64,000 nt of DNA. It comes from Burkholderia ubonensis subsp. mesacidophila. GTDB taxonomy: Bacteria; Pseudomonadota; Gammaproteobacteria; Burkholderiales; Burkholderiaceae. The stretch covers positions 1,240,001 to 1,304,000 of the forward strand of contig NZ_CP020738.1 of assembly GCF_002097715.1 (NCBI RefSeq), read 5' to 3'. Below, in pieces: positions 42,209 through 51,677 of the stretch. The translations under genes and the position numbers were made by a program. Each line of letters begins with the position of its first letter. Within the stretch, counting starts at the first letter, position 1. The notes under the pieces are model-generated. The model saw nothing but the letters and a program-made list of their open reading frames with translations, did not search any database and was not told where the DNA came from.

Positions 42209-43599
42209 TGAAATTCGGCACCCGCAACCGGCCGCCGGCGGACCCCGCGCCGGCCGAGCGCGCCGAGCACGTCAACGCGCCGCGCCCGCCCGCGCCCGCG
42301 CCGATGCCGACCCGCGCGGCGGCCGACCACCACGAGGCGCTGATCCGGTCCGGCAAGTTCGATGCGATCCGCACGGCGGTGTTCGCGTCGATGAACATGT
42401 CGGCGGCGCTGATGAAGACGCGCGACGAGGTGCGCGCGGGCATCGAGCAGGTGGCCGCGCACACGGTGGAGCGCGAGCAGCTGAAGATCACGGCCGGCGA
42501 GCAGGTGCTGATCGTCGACGCGATCCTGAACGACATGTTCGGCGTCGGGCCGATCGAGCCGCTGCTCGCCGACGAGACGGTGACCGACATCCTCGTCAAC
42601 GGGCCCGACCAGGTCTATGTCGAGCGCGCGGGGCGGCTCGAGCTCACGACACTGAAGTTTCGCGACGACGCGCACGTGACGAGCGTCGCGCAGCGCATCG
42701 CGGCGGCGGTCGGGCGGCGCGTCGACGAGAGCAGCCCGATGGTCGACGCGCGCCTCGCCGACGGCAGCCGCGTGAACGTCGTGCTGCCGCCGGTCGCGAT
42801 GCGCGGGCCGTCGATCTCGATCCGCAAGTTCGCGAAGCGCGACATCACGCTCGCGCGCATGGCGCAGCAGGGCAACATCTCGCCCGCGATGCTGCAGGCG
42901 CTGAAGATCGCGTGCACGTGCCGGCTGAACGTGGTGATCTCCGGCGGCACCGGCTCGGGCAAGACGACGATGCTCAACGCGCTGTCGCAGCATATCGAGG
43001 AGCACGAACGGATCGTGACGATCGAGGACGCGGCCGAGCTGCAGCTGCTCCAGCCGCACGTCGTCAGCCTCGAGACGCGGCCCGAGAACACCGAAGGGCT
43101 CGGCGGGATTTCGCAGCGCGACCTCGTGCGCAACGCGCTGCGGATGCGGCCCGACCGGATCATCCTCGGCGAGATTCGCGGGCCGGAGGCGTTCGACGTG
43201 CTGCAGGCGATGAACACGGGCCACGACGGCTCGATGACGACGATCCACGCGAACTCGCCGCGCGACGCGATCAGCCGGCTCGAAAGCATGGTGATGATGG
43301 CGAACGCGAACCTGCAGCTGCTGTCGATCCGGCGCCAGATCGCAAGCGCGGTCCACCTGTTCGTGCAGGTCGAGCGGATGCGCGACGGCGTGCGCCGCGT
43401 CACGCGGATCACCGAGATCGTCGGGATGGAAGGCGAGGTGGTCATCACGCAGGACCTGTTCGCGTTCCGCCAGGACGGCGACACGACGCGCGACGCGGTG
43501 AAGGGCGTGTTCGACGCGTCGTCGCTGCGGCCGGCGTTTGCGGCGCGCGCCGCGTACTACGGCGTCGAGGACGCGCTGGCCGAGGTGTTCCGGCAATGA
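42208..43599 (+). CDS. tadA: Pilus secretion ATPase TadA/CpaF
   Basis: 463-residue hexameric traffic ATPase that powers Flp pilus extension and, in some species, retraction. Motifs are Walker A ISGGTGSGKTTMLNALS, the Asp box IVTIEDAAELQLLQPHV, the Walker B region MRPDRIILGEIRGPEAFDVLQAMNTGHDGSMTTIHANSP with the His box. GGAGGAGAGGAGCG lies before ATG 42208, which shares its first base with the tadZ stop. Cytoplasmic, docked on TadB/TadC. Confidence 0.97.
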   Translation: MKFGTRNRPPADPAPAERAEHVNAPRPPAPAPMPTRAAADHHEALIRSGKFDAIRTAVFASMNMSAALMKTRDEVRAGIEQVAAHTVEREQLKITAGEQVLIVDAILNDMFGVGPIEPLLADETVTDILVNGPDQVYVERAGRLELTTLKFRDDAHVTSVAQRIAAAVGRRVDESSPMVDARLADGSRVNVVLPPVAMRGPSISIRKFAKRDITLARMAQQGNISPAMLQALKIACTCRLNVVISGGTGSGKTTMLNALSQHIEEHERIVTIEDAAELQLLQPHVVSLETRPENTEGLGGISQRDLVRNALRMRPDRIILGEIRGPEAFDVLQAMNTGHDGSMTTIHANSPRDAISRLESMVMMANANLQLLSIRRQIASAVHLFVQVERMRDGVRRVTRITEIVGMEGEVVITQDLFAFRQDGDTTRDAVKGVFDASSLRPAFAARAAYYGVEDALAEVFRQ

Positions 43600-44573
43600 G
43601 CGCCGCCGACCTGTTCGCGGCCTGTGCGTTCGTCGCGCTCCTCGGGATCGGGCTCGCGATCTCGGCGCTGCTCGAGCGCGCGCGCAACGGGCCGGCGCAG
43701 CGCATTCGCGCAAGGATGCGCCGCCTGTCGCCGGCGCATGCGGGCGGCGACGCCGGCGCGGCCGACGCGTCCGGCATCGCGCTGCTGAGCCTCGAGCGCC
43801 CGCAAGGCTGGGCGCGCGCGTGGCTGCAGCGCTACGTGTCGCGGGTGCGCGCGGTCGGCGGCGACGGCGGCGTGCGGATCGTCGTCGCCAGCACGCTCGC
43901 CGGCGCGCTCGCGGCGCTCGTCGCGGTGAAGCTGATCGCGCCGCCGGGGTTCGTGCGCCCGTTCGTCTACGCGGGCCTGCCGCTGATCGCGCTGCGCAGC
44001 AGCTATCTCGGGTTGATCCGGCGTTTCCGCTTGCGCTTCCTCGAAGCGTTTCCGGACGCGATCGACCTGATCGTGCGGGCGGTGCGCGCCGGCATTCCGG
44101 TCACGCAGGCGATCAGCACGGTCGGCGACAGCGCGGCCGAGCCGGTGCGCTCGACGTTCCGGACGATGGGCGACAGCCTGCGCGTCGGCGCGGACCTGAA
44201 GGACGTGCTGACGCACGCGGCGGACCGGCTGATGATCGCGGACTTCTCGTTCTTCACCGTCTACCTGCTGCTGCAGCGCGAAACCGGCGGCAGCCTGGGC
44301 GAAACGCTCGACGAGCTGTCGAGCATCATCCGCTCGCGCCGCGACATTCGCCTGAAAAGCCGCGCGCTGACCGCCGAAGGGCGGATCACGACGAACATCA
44401 TTTCGGCGGTGCCGTTCGTGATGATCGGCGCGCTGTTCCTCGTGAACCGCCCGTACATCATGCTGCTGTTCACGACGCACGCCGGCCACACGATGCTGAC
44501 GATCGCCGCCGCGCTGCTCGTGATCGGGCTGCTGGTGATCCGCAAGATCTCGAGACTGGAGACCGCGCGATGA
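43596..44573 (+). CDS. tadB: Pilus inner-membrane platform protein TadB
   Basis: 325-residue inner-membrane protein with a T2SF domain (FLEAFPDAIDLIVRAVRAGIPVTQAISTVG, then ETGGSLGETLDELSSIIRSRRDIRLK) and transmembrane helices at both ends of it. It forms the assembly platform with TadC on which the TadA ATPase works. The ATG overlaps the tadA TGA (ATGA). The length is usual for TadB. Confidence 0.95.
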   Translation: MSAADLFAACAFVALLGIGLAISALLERARNGPAQRIRARMRRLSPAHAGGDAGAADASGIALLSLERPQGWARAWLQRYVSRVRAVGGDGGVRIVVASTLAGALAALVAVKLIAPPGFVRPFVYAGLPLIALRSSYLGLIRRFRLRFLEAFPDAIDLIVRAVRAGIPVTQAISTVGDSAAEPVRSTFRTMGDSLRVGADLKDVLTHAADRLMIADFSFFTVYLLLQRETGGSLGETLDELSSIIRSRRDIRLKSRALTAEGRITTNIISAVPFVMIGALFLVNRPYIMLLFTTHAGHTMLTIAAALLVIGLLVIRKISRLETAR

Positions 44574-45514
44574 CGCTGTCGATGCTGGCCGCCCGTGGCC
44601 TCGAACTGCTGCTGTTGCTGGCCTGCGTCGCGTTCGTGCTGGCGCCGCCCGGCGACAGCACGCGCAAGCGGATCGCCGCGCGCGTGCGGCAGGCGGCCGG
44701 GCAGCGCGCGGCGGCGCCGGCGGCGATGTTCCTGCAGCCGGGCGACGTCCGCCAGGACGTGACGCGGCGGCTCGCGCAGCTCGGCGAGCGGCTGCCGGTG
44801 CTCGACCCGATGCAGCGCGTCAAGCTCGGCCTGCAGCTCACGCGCGCGGGCTTTCGCGAGCGCCGCGCGGTGTCGTCGATGATCGGGATCAAGCTCACCT
44901 GCGGCGTGCTGTTCGCGTGCGTCGCGATCGTGTTCAGCCCGTACATTCCGCGGCTCGGCGAGTACTTCGTGATCCGCGCGCTGACGATGGTCGGCGCGTT
45001 CGTGATCGGCGTGATCGTGCCCGAGTACGTGCTCGGCGCGATGATCCGGCGGCGGCGGCGGATCATCGCCGGGTGCCTGCCGGACGCGCTCGACCTGCTG
45101 GTGATCTGCACGATGGCCGGCAACAGCCTCGCGTCGGGCGTCCGGCGCGTCGCGCACGAGCTGGCGCGCATCTGCCCGCCGCTCGCCGACGAGCTGTCGG
45201 TCTGCGCGGACGAACTGACGCTGAGCGGCGACGTGGCCGCGACGCTCGCGAATTTCGCGACGCGCGTCGACCTGCCGTCCGCGCGCTCGCTCGCGACGAC
45301 GCTCACGCAGTCGCAGCGGTTCGGCACGCCGATCACGCAGGCGCTGCGGACGCTGGCGCGCACCGAGCGCACCGAGCAGATCGTCGCGCTCGAGGAGCGG
45401 GCCGCGAAGCTCGCACCGAAGATCACGCTGCCGATGATGCTGTTCATCCTGCCGACGGTCTGCCTGATCGCGGCGGGTCCGGCGGCGATCCGCCTGCTCG
45501 AGGTGTTCAGATGA
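44570..45514 (+). CDS. tadC: Pilus inner-membrane platform protein TadC
   Basis: 314-residue partner of TadB with a T2SF domain (GCLPDALDLLVICTMAGNSLASGVRRVAHEL, then ATTLTQSQRFGTPITQALRTLARTERTEQ) and transmembrane segments near residues 10-25, 100-150 and 290-308. Its ATG overlaps the tadB stop (ATGA). Together with TadB it makes the inner-membrane platform. Confidence 0.95.
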   Translation: MTLSMLAARGLELLLLLACVAFVLAPPGDSTRKRIAARVRQAAGQRAAAPAAMFLQPGDVRQDVTRRLAQLGERLPVLDPMQRVKLGLQLTRAGFRERRAVSSMIGIKLTCGVLFACVAIVFSPYIPRLGEYFVIRALTMVGAFVIGVIVPEYVLGAMIRRRRRIIAGCLPDALDLLVICTMAGNSLASGVRRVAHELARICPPLADELSVCADELTLSGDVAATLANFATRVDLPSARSLATTLTQSQRFGTPITQALRTLARTERTEQIVALEERAAKLAPKITLPMMLFILPTVCLIAAGPAAIRLLEVFR

Positions 45515-46341
45515 CACGATCCGTCGCACGCGCATTCCTGTTCGCGGCCGTGCTGCCGGTGCTGGCCGGCGGCTGCGGCGCGCCGGGCGTCCAGTCGAGG
45601 CCGGTGCTGTCGCACAAGAGCGACGATCCGCAGGCCGAGATGCGCATCGGCGACAGCGCGCTGGCCGGCGGCAACGTCGAGCTCGCGGCGACGCTGTACG
45701 AGAAGGTGCTCGCCGCGCATCCCGATGCGCTCGCGGCGCGCGTCGGGCTCGGCGACGTCAACTACCGCACCGGCAACCTGGAGCGCGCGCGGATCTTCTA
45801 CGCGCAAGCCGAGCGGCAGGCGCCGGCGGAACTCGGCCCGCAGCTCGGGCTCGCGCGCGTCGCGCTGCGGCAGCGCCGGCTCGACGAGGCCGGCGAGCGC
45901 TATCGCGCGCTGCTGGCCGCGCAGCCGAACCATCCGCTCGCGGCCGAAGGGCTCGGCACCGTGCTCGACCTGCAGGGCCGGCATGCGGACGCGCAGGCCG
46001 TGTATCGCGACGCGCTGCGCGCGCATCCCGATGCGCAGGGGCTGCGCGTCGATCTCGGGCTGTCGCTCGTGCTGGGCAACCGGCCGCGCGAAGGCGTGAA
46101 CGTGCTGCTCGACGTCGCCGGGCTGCCCGACGCGCCGTGGCAGGCGCGCCAGAACCTCGCGTTCGCGTATGGCGTGCTCGGCAACACCGATTCGGCGAAG
46201 AAACTGCTGTCCGCCGACCTGCCGGCGTCGGCCGTGGCCGACAACCTGCGCTTCTACCAGGCAGTGCGCGCGCGGCTCGCGTCGCGCGGGGCGGCGGGGG
46301 GAGCAGGCGGCGCGCCGCCGGGCGTGGAGGCCGCAAAATGA
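45511..46341 (+). CDS. tadD: TPR lipoprotein TadD
   Basis: 276-residue lipoprotein; the signal peptide ends with the lipobox LAGGC. The mature part consists of tetratricopeptide repeats from about residue 40 (AEMRIGDSALAGGNVELAATLYEKVLAAHPD, then further units through about 230). TadD-like proteins support secretin assembly in the periplasm. ATGA overlap with tadC. The last 20 residues are Gly/Ala-rich. Confidence 0.92.
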   Translation: MTRSVARAFLFAAVLPVLAGGCGAPGVQSRPVLSHKSDDPQAEMRIGDSALAGGNVELAATLYEKVLAAHPDALAARVGLGDVNYRTGNLERARIFYAQAERQAPAELGPQLGLARVALRQRRLDEAGERYRALLAAQPNHPLAAEGLGTVLDLQGRHADAQAVYRDALRAHPDAQGLRVDLGLSLVLGNRPREGVNVLLDVAGLPDAPWQARQNLAFAYGVLGNTDSAKKLLSADLPASAVADNLRFYQAVRARLASRGAAGGAGGAPPGVEAAK

Positions 46342-46766
46342 CACGCCGGGTGATGGGCGCGCGCCGCGCGCGCGGCGTCATCTCCCTCGAGTTCGTGCTG
46401 ATGCTGCCGTTCCTGCTGATGGTGCTGCTCGGCATCATCGACATGAGCCTGATCCTGTGCGACAAGGCGGTCATCACGAACGCGAGCCGCGAGGCCGCGC
46501 GCGCGGGCGTCGTCGTGCGCGTGCCGATGCTGACCACGACGCAGGTCGCCAACGTCGCGCTCAACTACACGCAGAACAGCCTGATCACCGGCGGCGCCGC
46601 GACGACGCCGAGCGTGAGCGTCACCCAGGCGAACGGCACGACGTCGGGCAGCGCGCTGACGGTGACCGTGACCTACACGTACACGGGGCTCGTGCTGGGC
46701 TCCGCGTTCAGCGCGCTGACCGGCCCGGTCACGGTGTCGGCGACGGCCGTGATGCTCTATGAATGA
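46338..46766 (+). CDS. tadE: TadE-like pseudopilin
   Basis: 142-residue protein with one N-terminal transmembrane/pilin helix: ARGVISLEFVLMLPFLLMVLLGIIDM. A Gly followed by VISLEF suggests prepilin-peptidase processing, as in TadE pseudopilins. The periplasmic part is Ser/Thr-rich. Its ATG overlaps the tadD stop by four bases and its stop overlaps the next gene by eight. Confidence 0.92.
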   Translation: MTRRVMGARRARGVISLEFVLMLPFLLMVLLGIIDMSLILCDKAVITNASREAARAGVVVRVPMLTTTQVANVALNYTQNSLITGGAATTPSVSVTQANGTTSGSALTVTVTYTYTGLVLGSAFSALTGPVTVSATAVMLYE

Positions 46767-47796
46767 CGCGCGCCGGGGCGGCCTCGTGCCCACGCGGCAG
46801 CGCGGCTCCGTCGCGCTGTTCTTCCTGCTGTTCCTGATCCCGCTGCTGATGTTCGGCGCGCTGGCGATCGACGTCGCATGGGTGGCCGTGGTCCGCAACC
46901 AGTTGCAGAACGCCGCCGACGCGGCCGCGCTCGCGGGGGCGGATGCGTTGATGTCGCCGAGCGGCGGCACGCTGAACTGGTCGCAGGCGGCGACGGCGGC
47001 GAGCGGCGCGGTCGCGCAGAATTCCGCGGCCGGCAGCGCGCTGTCGACCGGCACGGTCGCCGCCGGCTACTGGAACCTGGGCCGCAGCCCCGCGACGATG
47101 CAGGCGAGCACCATCACGCCCGGCACCTACGACGCGCCGGCCGTGCAGGTCACCGTGTCGCGCGCGCCGGGCGTGAACGGCGGGATGATTCCGCTGCTGC
47201 TCGGCGGCCTGCTCGGCATTCCCGGCGCGTCCGGCAGCGCGACGGCCGTCGCGGTGCTGGCGGCGCCGGGCGGGGTGGCGGCGGGCGCGCTGTTCCCGGT
47301 CGCGATCGACCAGTGCGTGTACAACCAGTACTGGAACGCGGCGACCAACCAGCCGCTGATCAATCCGCTGACGGGCCTGCCGTACGAATTCATGATCACG
47401 AACGGCCAGACCTACGGCGCGCTGTGCATGGGCGGGCAGTGGACGTCGTTCCTGTCGACCGCGAACGACGTGACGACGATGGCGGGCCTGATGGCGAACG
47501 GCAATCCGGCGCAGATCAACATCGGCGACACCATCTGGCTCGCCACCGGCGTGAAGGCCACGCTCTACACGTCGGTGCCGGTCGGCACGACGGTGGTGCT
47601 GCCCGTCGTCACGCAGACGGCCAGCAGCAGCTACGTGCCGGTCGTCGCGTTCGCGGCGTTCCACATCGACGTGTCGCTCGGCGGCACCTACAAGTACATC
47701 CAGGGCCACTTCGTCGCGGGCGTCAAGATGACCGGCGTCGCGAGCGGCGTCGGGCCGTATTACGGCGTGTATTCGCCGCCGAGGCTCGGGTTGTAA
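46759..47796 (+). CDS. tadG: TadG-like pilus-associated protein
   Basis: 345-residue protein. The N-terminus has RQRGSVALFFLLFLIPLLMFGALAIDVAWVAVVRNQLQNAADAAALAGA, a membrane helix plus the conserved TadG/DUF2134 block. The rest is a Ser/Thr/Gly-rich periplasmic domain; a von Willebrand-type domain is not evident. It probably acts at the cell envelope in pilus assembly. It overlaps tadE by eight bases and its 3' end overlaps the convergent glycosyltransferase gene by 37 bases. Last gene of the tad operon. Confidence 0.88.
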   Translation: MNDARRGGLVPTRQRGSVALFFLLFLIPLLMFGALAIDVAWVAVVRNQLQNAADAAALAGADALMSPSGGTLNWSQAATAASGAVAQNSAAGSALSTGTVAAGYWNLGRSPATMQASTITPGTYDAPAVQVTVSRAPGVNGGMIPLLLGGLLGIPGASGSATAVAVLAAPGGVAAGALFPVAIDQCVYNQYWNAATNQPLINPLTGLPYEFMITNGQTYGALCMGGQWTSFLSTANDVTTMAGLMANGNPAQINIGDTIWLATGVKATLYTSVPVGTTVVLPVVTQTASSSYVPVVAFAAFHIDVSLGGTYKYIQGHFVAGVKMTGVASGVGPYYGVYSPPRLGL

Positions 47797-49025
47797 ACGC
47801 CGGCCCGCGCGCGGCGCAGCAGCAGGAGCAGCGCGCCCAGCGTCACGGCCGGCCCGACCTGCGGCGTGTAGAACACCGGGTTCAGGTATTCGTACAGCGG
47901 CAGTGCCCACATCAGCGCGATCATCACCTGCTCGCCGCGCAGCCAGCCGTCGCGCCAGCCGATCGCCAGCATGCACGCGAGCGCGACGCCAAGCCACGCG
48001 AGCTCGTAGTGCCACACGTACGGATTCGACGCGAGCGTCGCGACCATCAGCACCGCCGCGCGCAGGCGCGGGTCGCGCGAGCGCGCCCACACGGCGCACG
48101 CGGCCGCGATCGCGATCGCGGCGATGCAGGCCTGCGCGGCATACGCGGCCGTGACCGGCAGGCCCGCGAGACGGAACGCCGCGAACGGCGTCGGCGACGC
48201 GAACCAGAACACGATGCCGTGCTCGAGGATCAGCGAGCGCGCGAGCCCCGCGCTGGCCACGAACAGCCGCAGCGATTCGACGCCGCACACCAGCACGCTC
48301 AGCGCGGCGAACCCGGTCGTCGCGAGCGCGGCCCACGCGAACGTGCGCCACGCGCGCGCGGCGACCAGCACGAACGGAAACAGCAGCGCCATCTGCGGCT
48401 TGACCGACAGCAAGCCGATGCAGAGGCCCGCCCATGCGGGCCGGCGGTCGGCCCAGCAGACGGCCAGCGCCGCGCACGCCGCGGTCAGGAACGCGTTCTG
48501 CCCGAACATCGCGGTGACGAACACGCACGGGCTCGCGACCAGCGCGAACGAGCCGAAACGCTTGGCGCCAGGGATCGCGGCGAGCCCGGACACGCGCCAC
48601 ACGGCGACCCCGAGCAGCGCGACGCCGAACGCGACGAACAGCGGATAGCCGATCGCGAACGGCAGCAGCGACAGCGGCGCCACCATCATCAGGTAGGTGG
48701 GCGGGTAGAGCCACGCGAGAAAGCCCTCGTGGTGGAAATGCGGGAACATCCGGGCCGACATCCGCGAGAAGGTCGGGAAATCGTAGGCCTGCGACGGGGC
48801 GCCGTGCAGCATCACGTACGACGCCGACCAGAACACCGAGTAGTCCGCGCCCGGGCGCGACGCGACGGGGCCGTGATGCACGACCCACGCCCAGATCGAC
48901 AGGAAGATCGCGTAGAGCGCGAGCGCGAACGCGCTGTACGCGACGACCCGCGCGGGCGTCAGCCACGCGCGCACGGGACGGTTCACCGCTCGCGCCGAGT
49001 GTCGGGGGATGTCCATGGGCGGCAT
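47760..49025 (-). CDS. GT87-family polytopic glycosyltransferase
   Basis: 421-residue inner-membrane protein with about ten hydrophobic segments, of the DUF2029/GT87 mannosyltransferase-like family, which transfers sugars from a polyprenyl-phosphate donor on the periplasmic face. Diagnostic is the GADYSVFWSASYVMLHGAPSQAYD loop after the first helix, with the Asp expected to be catalytic. The start is ATG 49025 or ATG 49016. It follows the GT2 gene by 17 bases in one transcription unit. The acceptor is unknown. Confidence 0.85.
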   Translation of the reverse strand: MPPMDIPRHSARAVNRPVRAWLTPARVVAYSAFALALYAIFLSIWAWVVHHGPVASRPGADYSVFWSASYVMLHGAPSQAYDFPTFSRMSARMFPHFHHEGFLAWLYPPTYLMMVAPLSLLPFAIGYPLFVAFGVALLGVAVWRVSGLAAIPGAKRFGSFALVASPCVFVTAMFGQNAFLTAACAALAVCWADRRPAWAGLCIGLLSVKPQMALLFPFVLVAARAWRTFAWAALATTGFAALSVLVCGVESLRLFVASAGLARSLILEHGIVFWFASPTPFAAFRLAGLPVTAAYAAQACIAAIAIAAACAVWARSRDPRLRAAVLMVATLASNPYVWHYELAWLGVALACMLAIGWRDGWLRGEQVMIALMWALPLYEYLNPVFYTPQVGPAVTLGALLLLLRRARAGVYNPSLGGEYTP

Positions 49026-49042
49026 GCCGGTTTATTGGGCCC

Positions 49043-50158
49043 TTACTTGGCCGAGAGCTTCCTGGCGGGGTGACCGGCCGTCGCCGGCGCGGCCGGCCGG
49101 CGGCGTGCGGCGGCCATCCGTGCGGCGGCTGCCCGCCTGACCGGAAACTGCAGCAGCTTCGACGCCGGATGCGCATGGCCGTGCCGCTCGGGCGGCGCGT
49201 CCGCGTGGCTGTCGGCGCCGTAGCGGCGCCGCACCAGATAGACGGGGCGCTGCTTCGACTCGTGATAGATGCGGCCGAGGTATTCGCCGATCACGCCGAT
49301 GCCGATCAGCTGGATGCCGCCCATGAACAGCACGATCGAGATCAGCGACGCATAGCCGTGCACGGGGTTGCCGAACAGCAGCGTGCGCACGACGATGAAC
49401 GCGCCGTACGCGAGCGCCAGCAGCGCGAACGCGAGGCCGACGTAGGTCCACACGCGCAGCGGCACGGTGCTGAAGCTCGTGATGCCTTCGAGCGCGAAGT
49501 TCCAGCGCCGCCACCCGGAGAATTTCGAGCGGCCGCCGCTGCGCGGCGCGCGCGTGTATTCGAGGATCGCGGTGCGGTAGCCGACCCACGCGAACAGGCC
49601 CTTCATGAAGCGCCGCCGTTCCGGCAGCGCGCGCAGCGCGTCGATCACCTGCCGGTCCATCAGGCGGAAATCACCGACGTTTTCGGGCATTTCGACTTCG
49701 GACAGCGCATTGTGCACGCGGTAGTAGAGCGCGGCGGCCGCGCGCTGCATGAACGGGTCGCACATCCGGTTGGTGCGCTTCGCGGCGACGACCTCGGCGC
49801 CGGCGCGCCAGTGCTCGATCATCGCGGGAATCAGCGCAGGCGGGTCCTGCAGGTCGGCGTCGAGCAGGATCGCCGCGGCGCCGGCCGCTTCGTCGAGGCC
49901 GGCGGTGAGCGCGGCTTCCTTGCCGAAGCGGCGGGTGAGGTCGACGATGCGCACGCGCGGGTCGCTTGCCGCGACGGCGATCAGCCGGTCGAGCGTGCGG
50001 TCGCGGCTGCCGTCGTTGACGCAGACGATCTCGAAGCGGACCGCTTCGATCGATTCGAGGATCGGCAGGGTGGCGGCGAAGAACGCGCCGATCGCTTCGT
50101 CTTCGTCATGAAACGGCACGACGAGCGAGACCAGCGGTTTTCTGGCGTGCGTGGACAT
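49043..50158 (-). CDS. GT2-family polyprenyl-phosphate glycosyltransferase (GtrB/ArnC-like)
   Basis: 371-residue membrane-anchored GT2 enzyme. The cytoplasmic GT-A domain (residues about 8-230) begins VSLVVPFHDEDEAI and has the metal-binding DADLQDPPALIP; two transmembrane helices follow (about 245-268 and 278-305). Such enzymes move a sugar from a nucleotide donor to undecaprenyl phosphate. The 60-residue Arg/Ala/His tail is unusual for the family. GGGGGAA precedes the ATG at 50158. Together with the GT87 gene it looks like a donor-plus-transfer module; no flippase gene is adjacent. Confidence 0.9.
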   Translation of the reverse strand: MSTHARKPLVSLVVPFHDEDEAIGAFFAATLPILESIEAVRFEIVCVNDGSRDRTLDRLIAVAASDPRVRIVDLTRRFGKEAALTAGLDEAAGAAAILLDADLQDPPALIPAMIEHWRAGAEVVAAKRTNRMCDPFMQRAAAALYYRVHNALSEVEMPENVGDFRLMDRQVIDALRALPERRRFMKGLFAWVGYRTAILEYTRAPRSGGRSKFSGWRRWNFALEGITSFSTVPLRVWTYVGLAFALLALAYGAFIVVRTLLFGNPVHGYASLISIVLFMGGIQLIGIGVIGEYLGRIYHESKQRPVYLVRRRYGADSHADAPPERHGHAHPASKLLQFPVRRAAAARMAAARRRPAAPATAGHPARKLSAK

Positions 50159-50347
50159 GCGTTCCCCCGAAAGATCGGTCGGCGCTGCATTGCGTGGCAG
50201 GCGTTTCGCGCATTGTACGCAGGAAACGGCGATTCGTAGCACGGATGCGCGGGTTTGTGCGGAGGCCGTTTCGCCGGTGAAGCCCTGTTTTACGGGCGGT
50301 CGCGGCGCTAGCATGTCGTTTCGTTTCGGATCGACACGGGGGCTGCA

Positions 50348-50719
50348 ATGCAGGTACAGGAACTGGCTGGCGCGCCGCTCGATTACTGGGTGGCCGTCGC
50401 GGAAGGGCTCGGCGCGCCGCATGTCGCCGACGGCGTGTGCCGGGTGAGTCGCGAGGACGGCGGCGCGCCGGCGCCGTTCGCGCCGTCGTCGTCATGGGCG
50501 GACGGCGGCCCGATCGTCGAGCGCCTGCCGTTCGCCGCGTTCGAGCGCGACGGCGGGCACGGCGCGTGGCGGGCGGCGCTGCACCGCGCGGTGCCGTCCG
50601 CGGGCGAGCGCTGCACGTTCAACCAGTCCGGCCCGACGCTGCTGGTCGCGGCGATGCGCACGCTGGTCGCGTCGACGTTCGGCGACGACGTGCCGGACCT
50701 CGACATGACGAAAGCGTAA
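50348..50719 (+). CDS. DUF2591 (phage NinX-like) protein
   Basis: 123-residue protein that resembles the DUF2591/NinX family of phage and bacterial small proteins, from the N-terminal [19 protein letters not shown] and the middle WADGGPIVE, plus the C-terminal [22 protein letters not shown]. Function unknown. The start is ATG 50348, after GGGGGCTGCA. It sits alone; no other phage gene is nearby, so it does not mark a prophage. Confidence 0.75.
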   Translation: MQVQELAGAPLDYWVAVAEGLGAPHVADGVCRVSREDGGAPAPFAPSSSWADGGPIVERLPFAAFERDGGHGAWRAALHRAVPSAGERCTFNQSGPTLLVAAMRTLVASTFGDDVPDLDMTKA

Positions 50720-50817
50720 CGCGGGTTCCCGTCAGCAGCGGGAACAGGGCGCAAGAACGATCAAATGACGCCACTGTCGATGTCATATCGTTTGTCCGAC
50801 ACCTTCTTGAGATCGCC

Positions 50818-51669
50818 ATGAATCCGGTTGGAAAAGCGCTGTGGTTTATCGAAAACGAACTGGGCGACGAACTGACGCTCGACAGAATTTCCGCCAATTG
50901 CGGCATGACCCGCTTCGGCTTTTCGCGCAACTTCTCGATGAGTACCGGTTGGCCGGTGATGCGCTACGTCCGGTCCAGGCGGTTGACGCGTGCGGCACGG
51001 ACATTGGTGCAAGGCGCACCCGATATCCTTCACGTCGCACTCGATGCCGGATATGGCTCTCACGAGGCGTTTACCCGCGCCTTCCGCGACCTCTTCGGCG
51101 TGACGCCCGACGAAGTGCGGGCGCGGCACAGTCTTGCTGGCCTGTCTCTTGTGGAGCCGTTGCGCATGAAAGAACTGAAAATCGTCGACCTTGCACCGCC
51201 ACGCTTCGAAGTCTCGGAAAAGCGGTTGATCGCGGGCATGAGCGGTCGATTCACTTTTGAAACCAACGAAGGGATTCCGGCGCTTTGGCAAACCTTCATC
51301 CCCTACATCGGCAACCTGCCCGATCAGGTCGGCGGCGTGACTTACGGCGTTTGCTGCAACCCGGAAGCGGATGGCAGCTTCGAATATGTCGCAGGCGTGG
51401 AGGTGACGCGTCGCGACCGGCTGCCCGCTTCATTTCGCTGCGTCGAAATTGAACCGCAACGTTATGCGGTCTTCGAACATCGCGGGCACATATCGACGGT
51501 TCATCAGACCTTCCACAGCATCTGGAACGGGTGGCTGCCGACGTCGGGGTTGAAGGCGGCTGAGGCGCCCGAGTTCGAGCGCTACAGCGAGGACTTCGAT
51601 CCTGTTGCGGGTACCGGGGTGCTTGAAATCTGGTTGCCGATAGAAGATTCGACAGGTCGATCCCGCTGA
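50818..51669 (+). CDS. AraC-family regulator with GyrI-like effector domain
   Basis: 283-residue regulator of the Rob/SoxS-like type: an N-terminal AraC HTH pair (residues 6-105: LTLDRISANCGMTRFGFSRNFSMSTGW and DILHVALDAGYGSHEAFTRAFRDLFG) and a C-terminal GyrI-like ligand domain (about 120-280, with EKRLIAGMSGRFTFETN and PIED at the end). Such proteins respond to cationic or lipophilic drugs. The gene is visibly less G/C-rich at wobble positions than its neighbours. It is convergent with the P450 gene, eight bases apart. Confidence 0.9.
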   Translation: MNPVGKALWFIENELGDELTLDRISANCGMTRFGFSRNFSMSTGWPVMRYVRSRRLTRAARTLVQGAPDILHVALDAGYGSHEAFTRAFRDLFGVTPDEVRARHSLAGLSLVEPLRMKELKIVDLAPPRFEVSEKRLIAGMSGRFTFETNEGIPALWQTFIPYIGNLPDQVGGVTYGVCCNPEADGSFEYVAGVEVTRRDRLPASFRCVEIEPQRYAVFEHRGHISTVHQTFHSIWNGWLPTSGLKAAEAPEFERYSEDFDPVAGTGVLEIWLPIEDSTGRSR

Positions 51670-51677
51670 TCGAACAT

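Noticed and set aside
50348..50719. Prophage indicated by the NinX-like gene
   Set aside because: No integrase, capsid, lysis or replication genes and no attachment-site repeats are around it.
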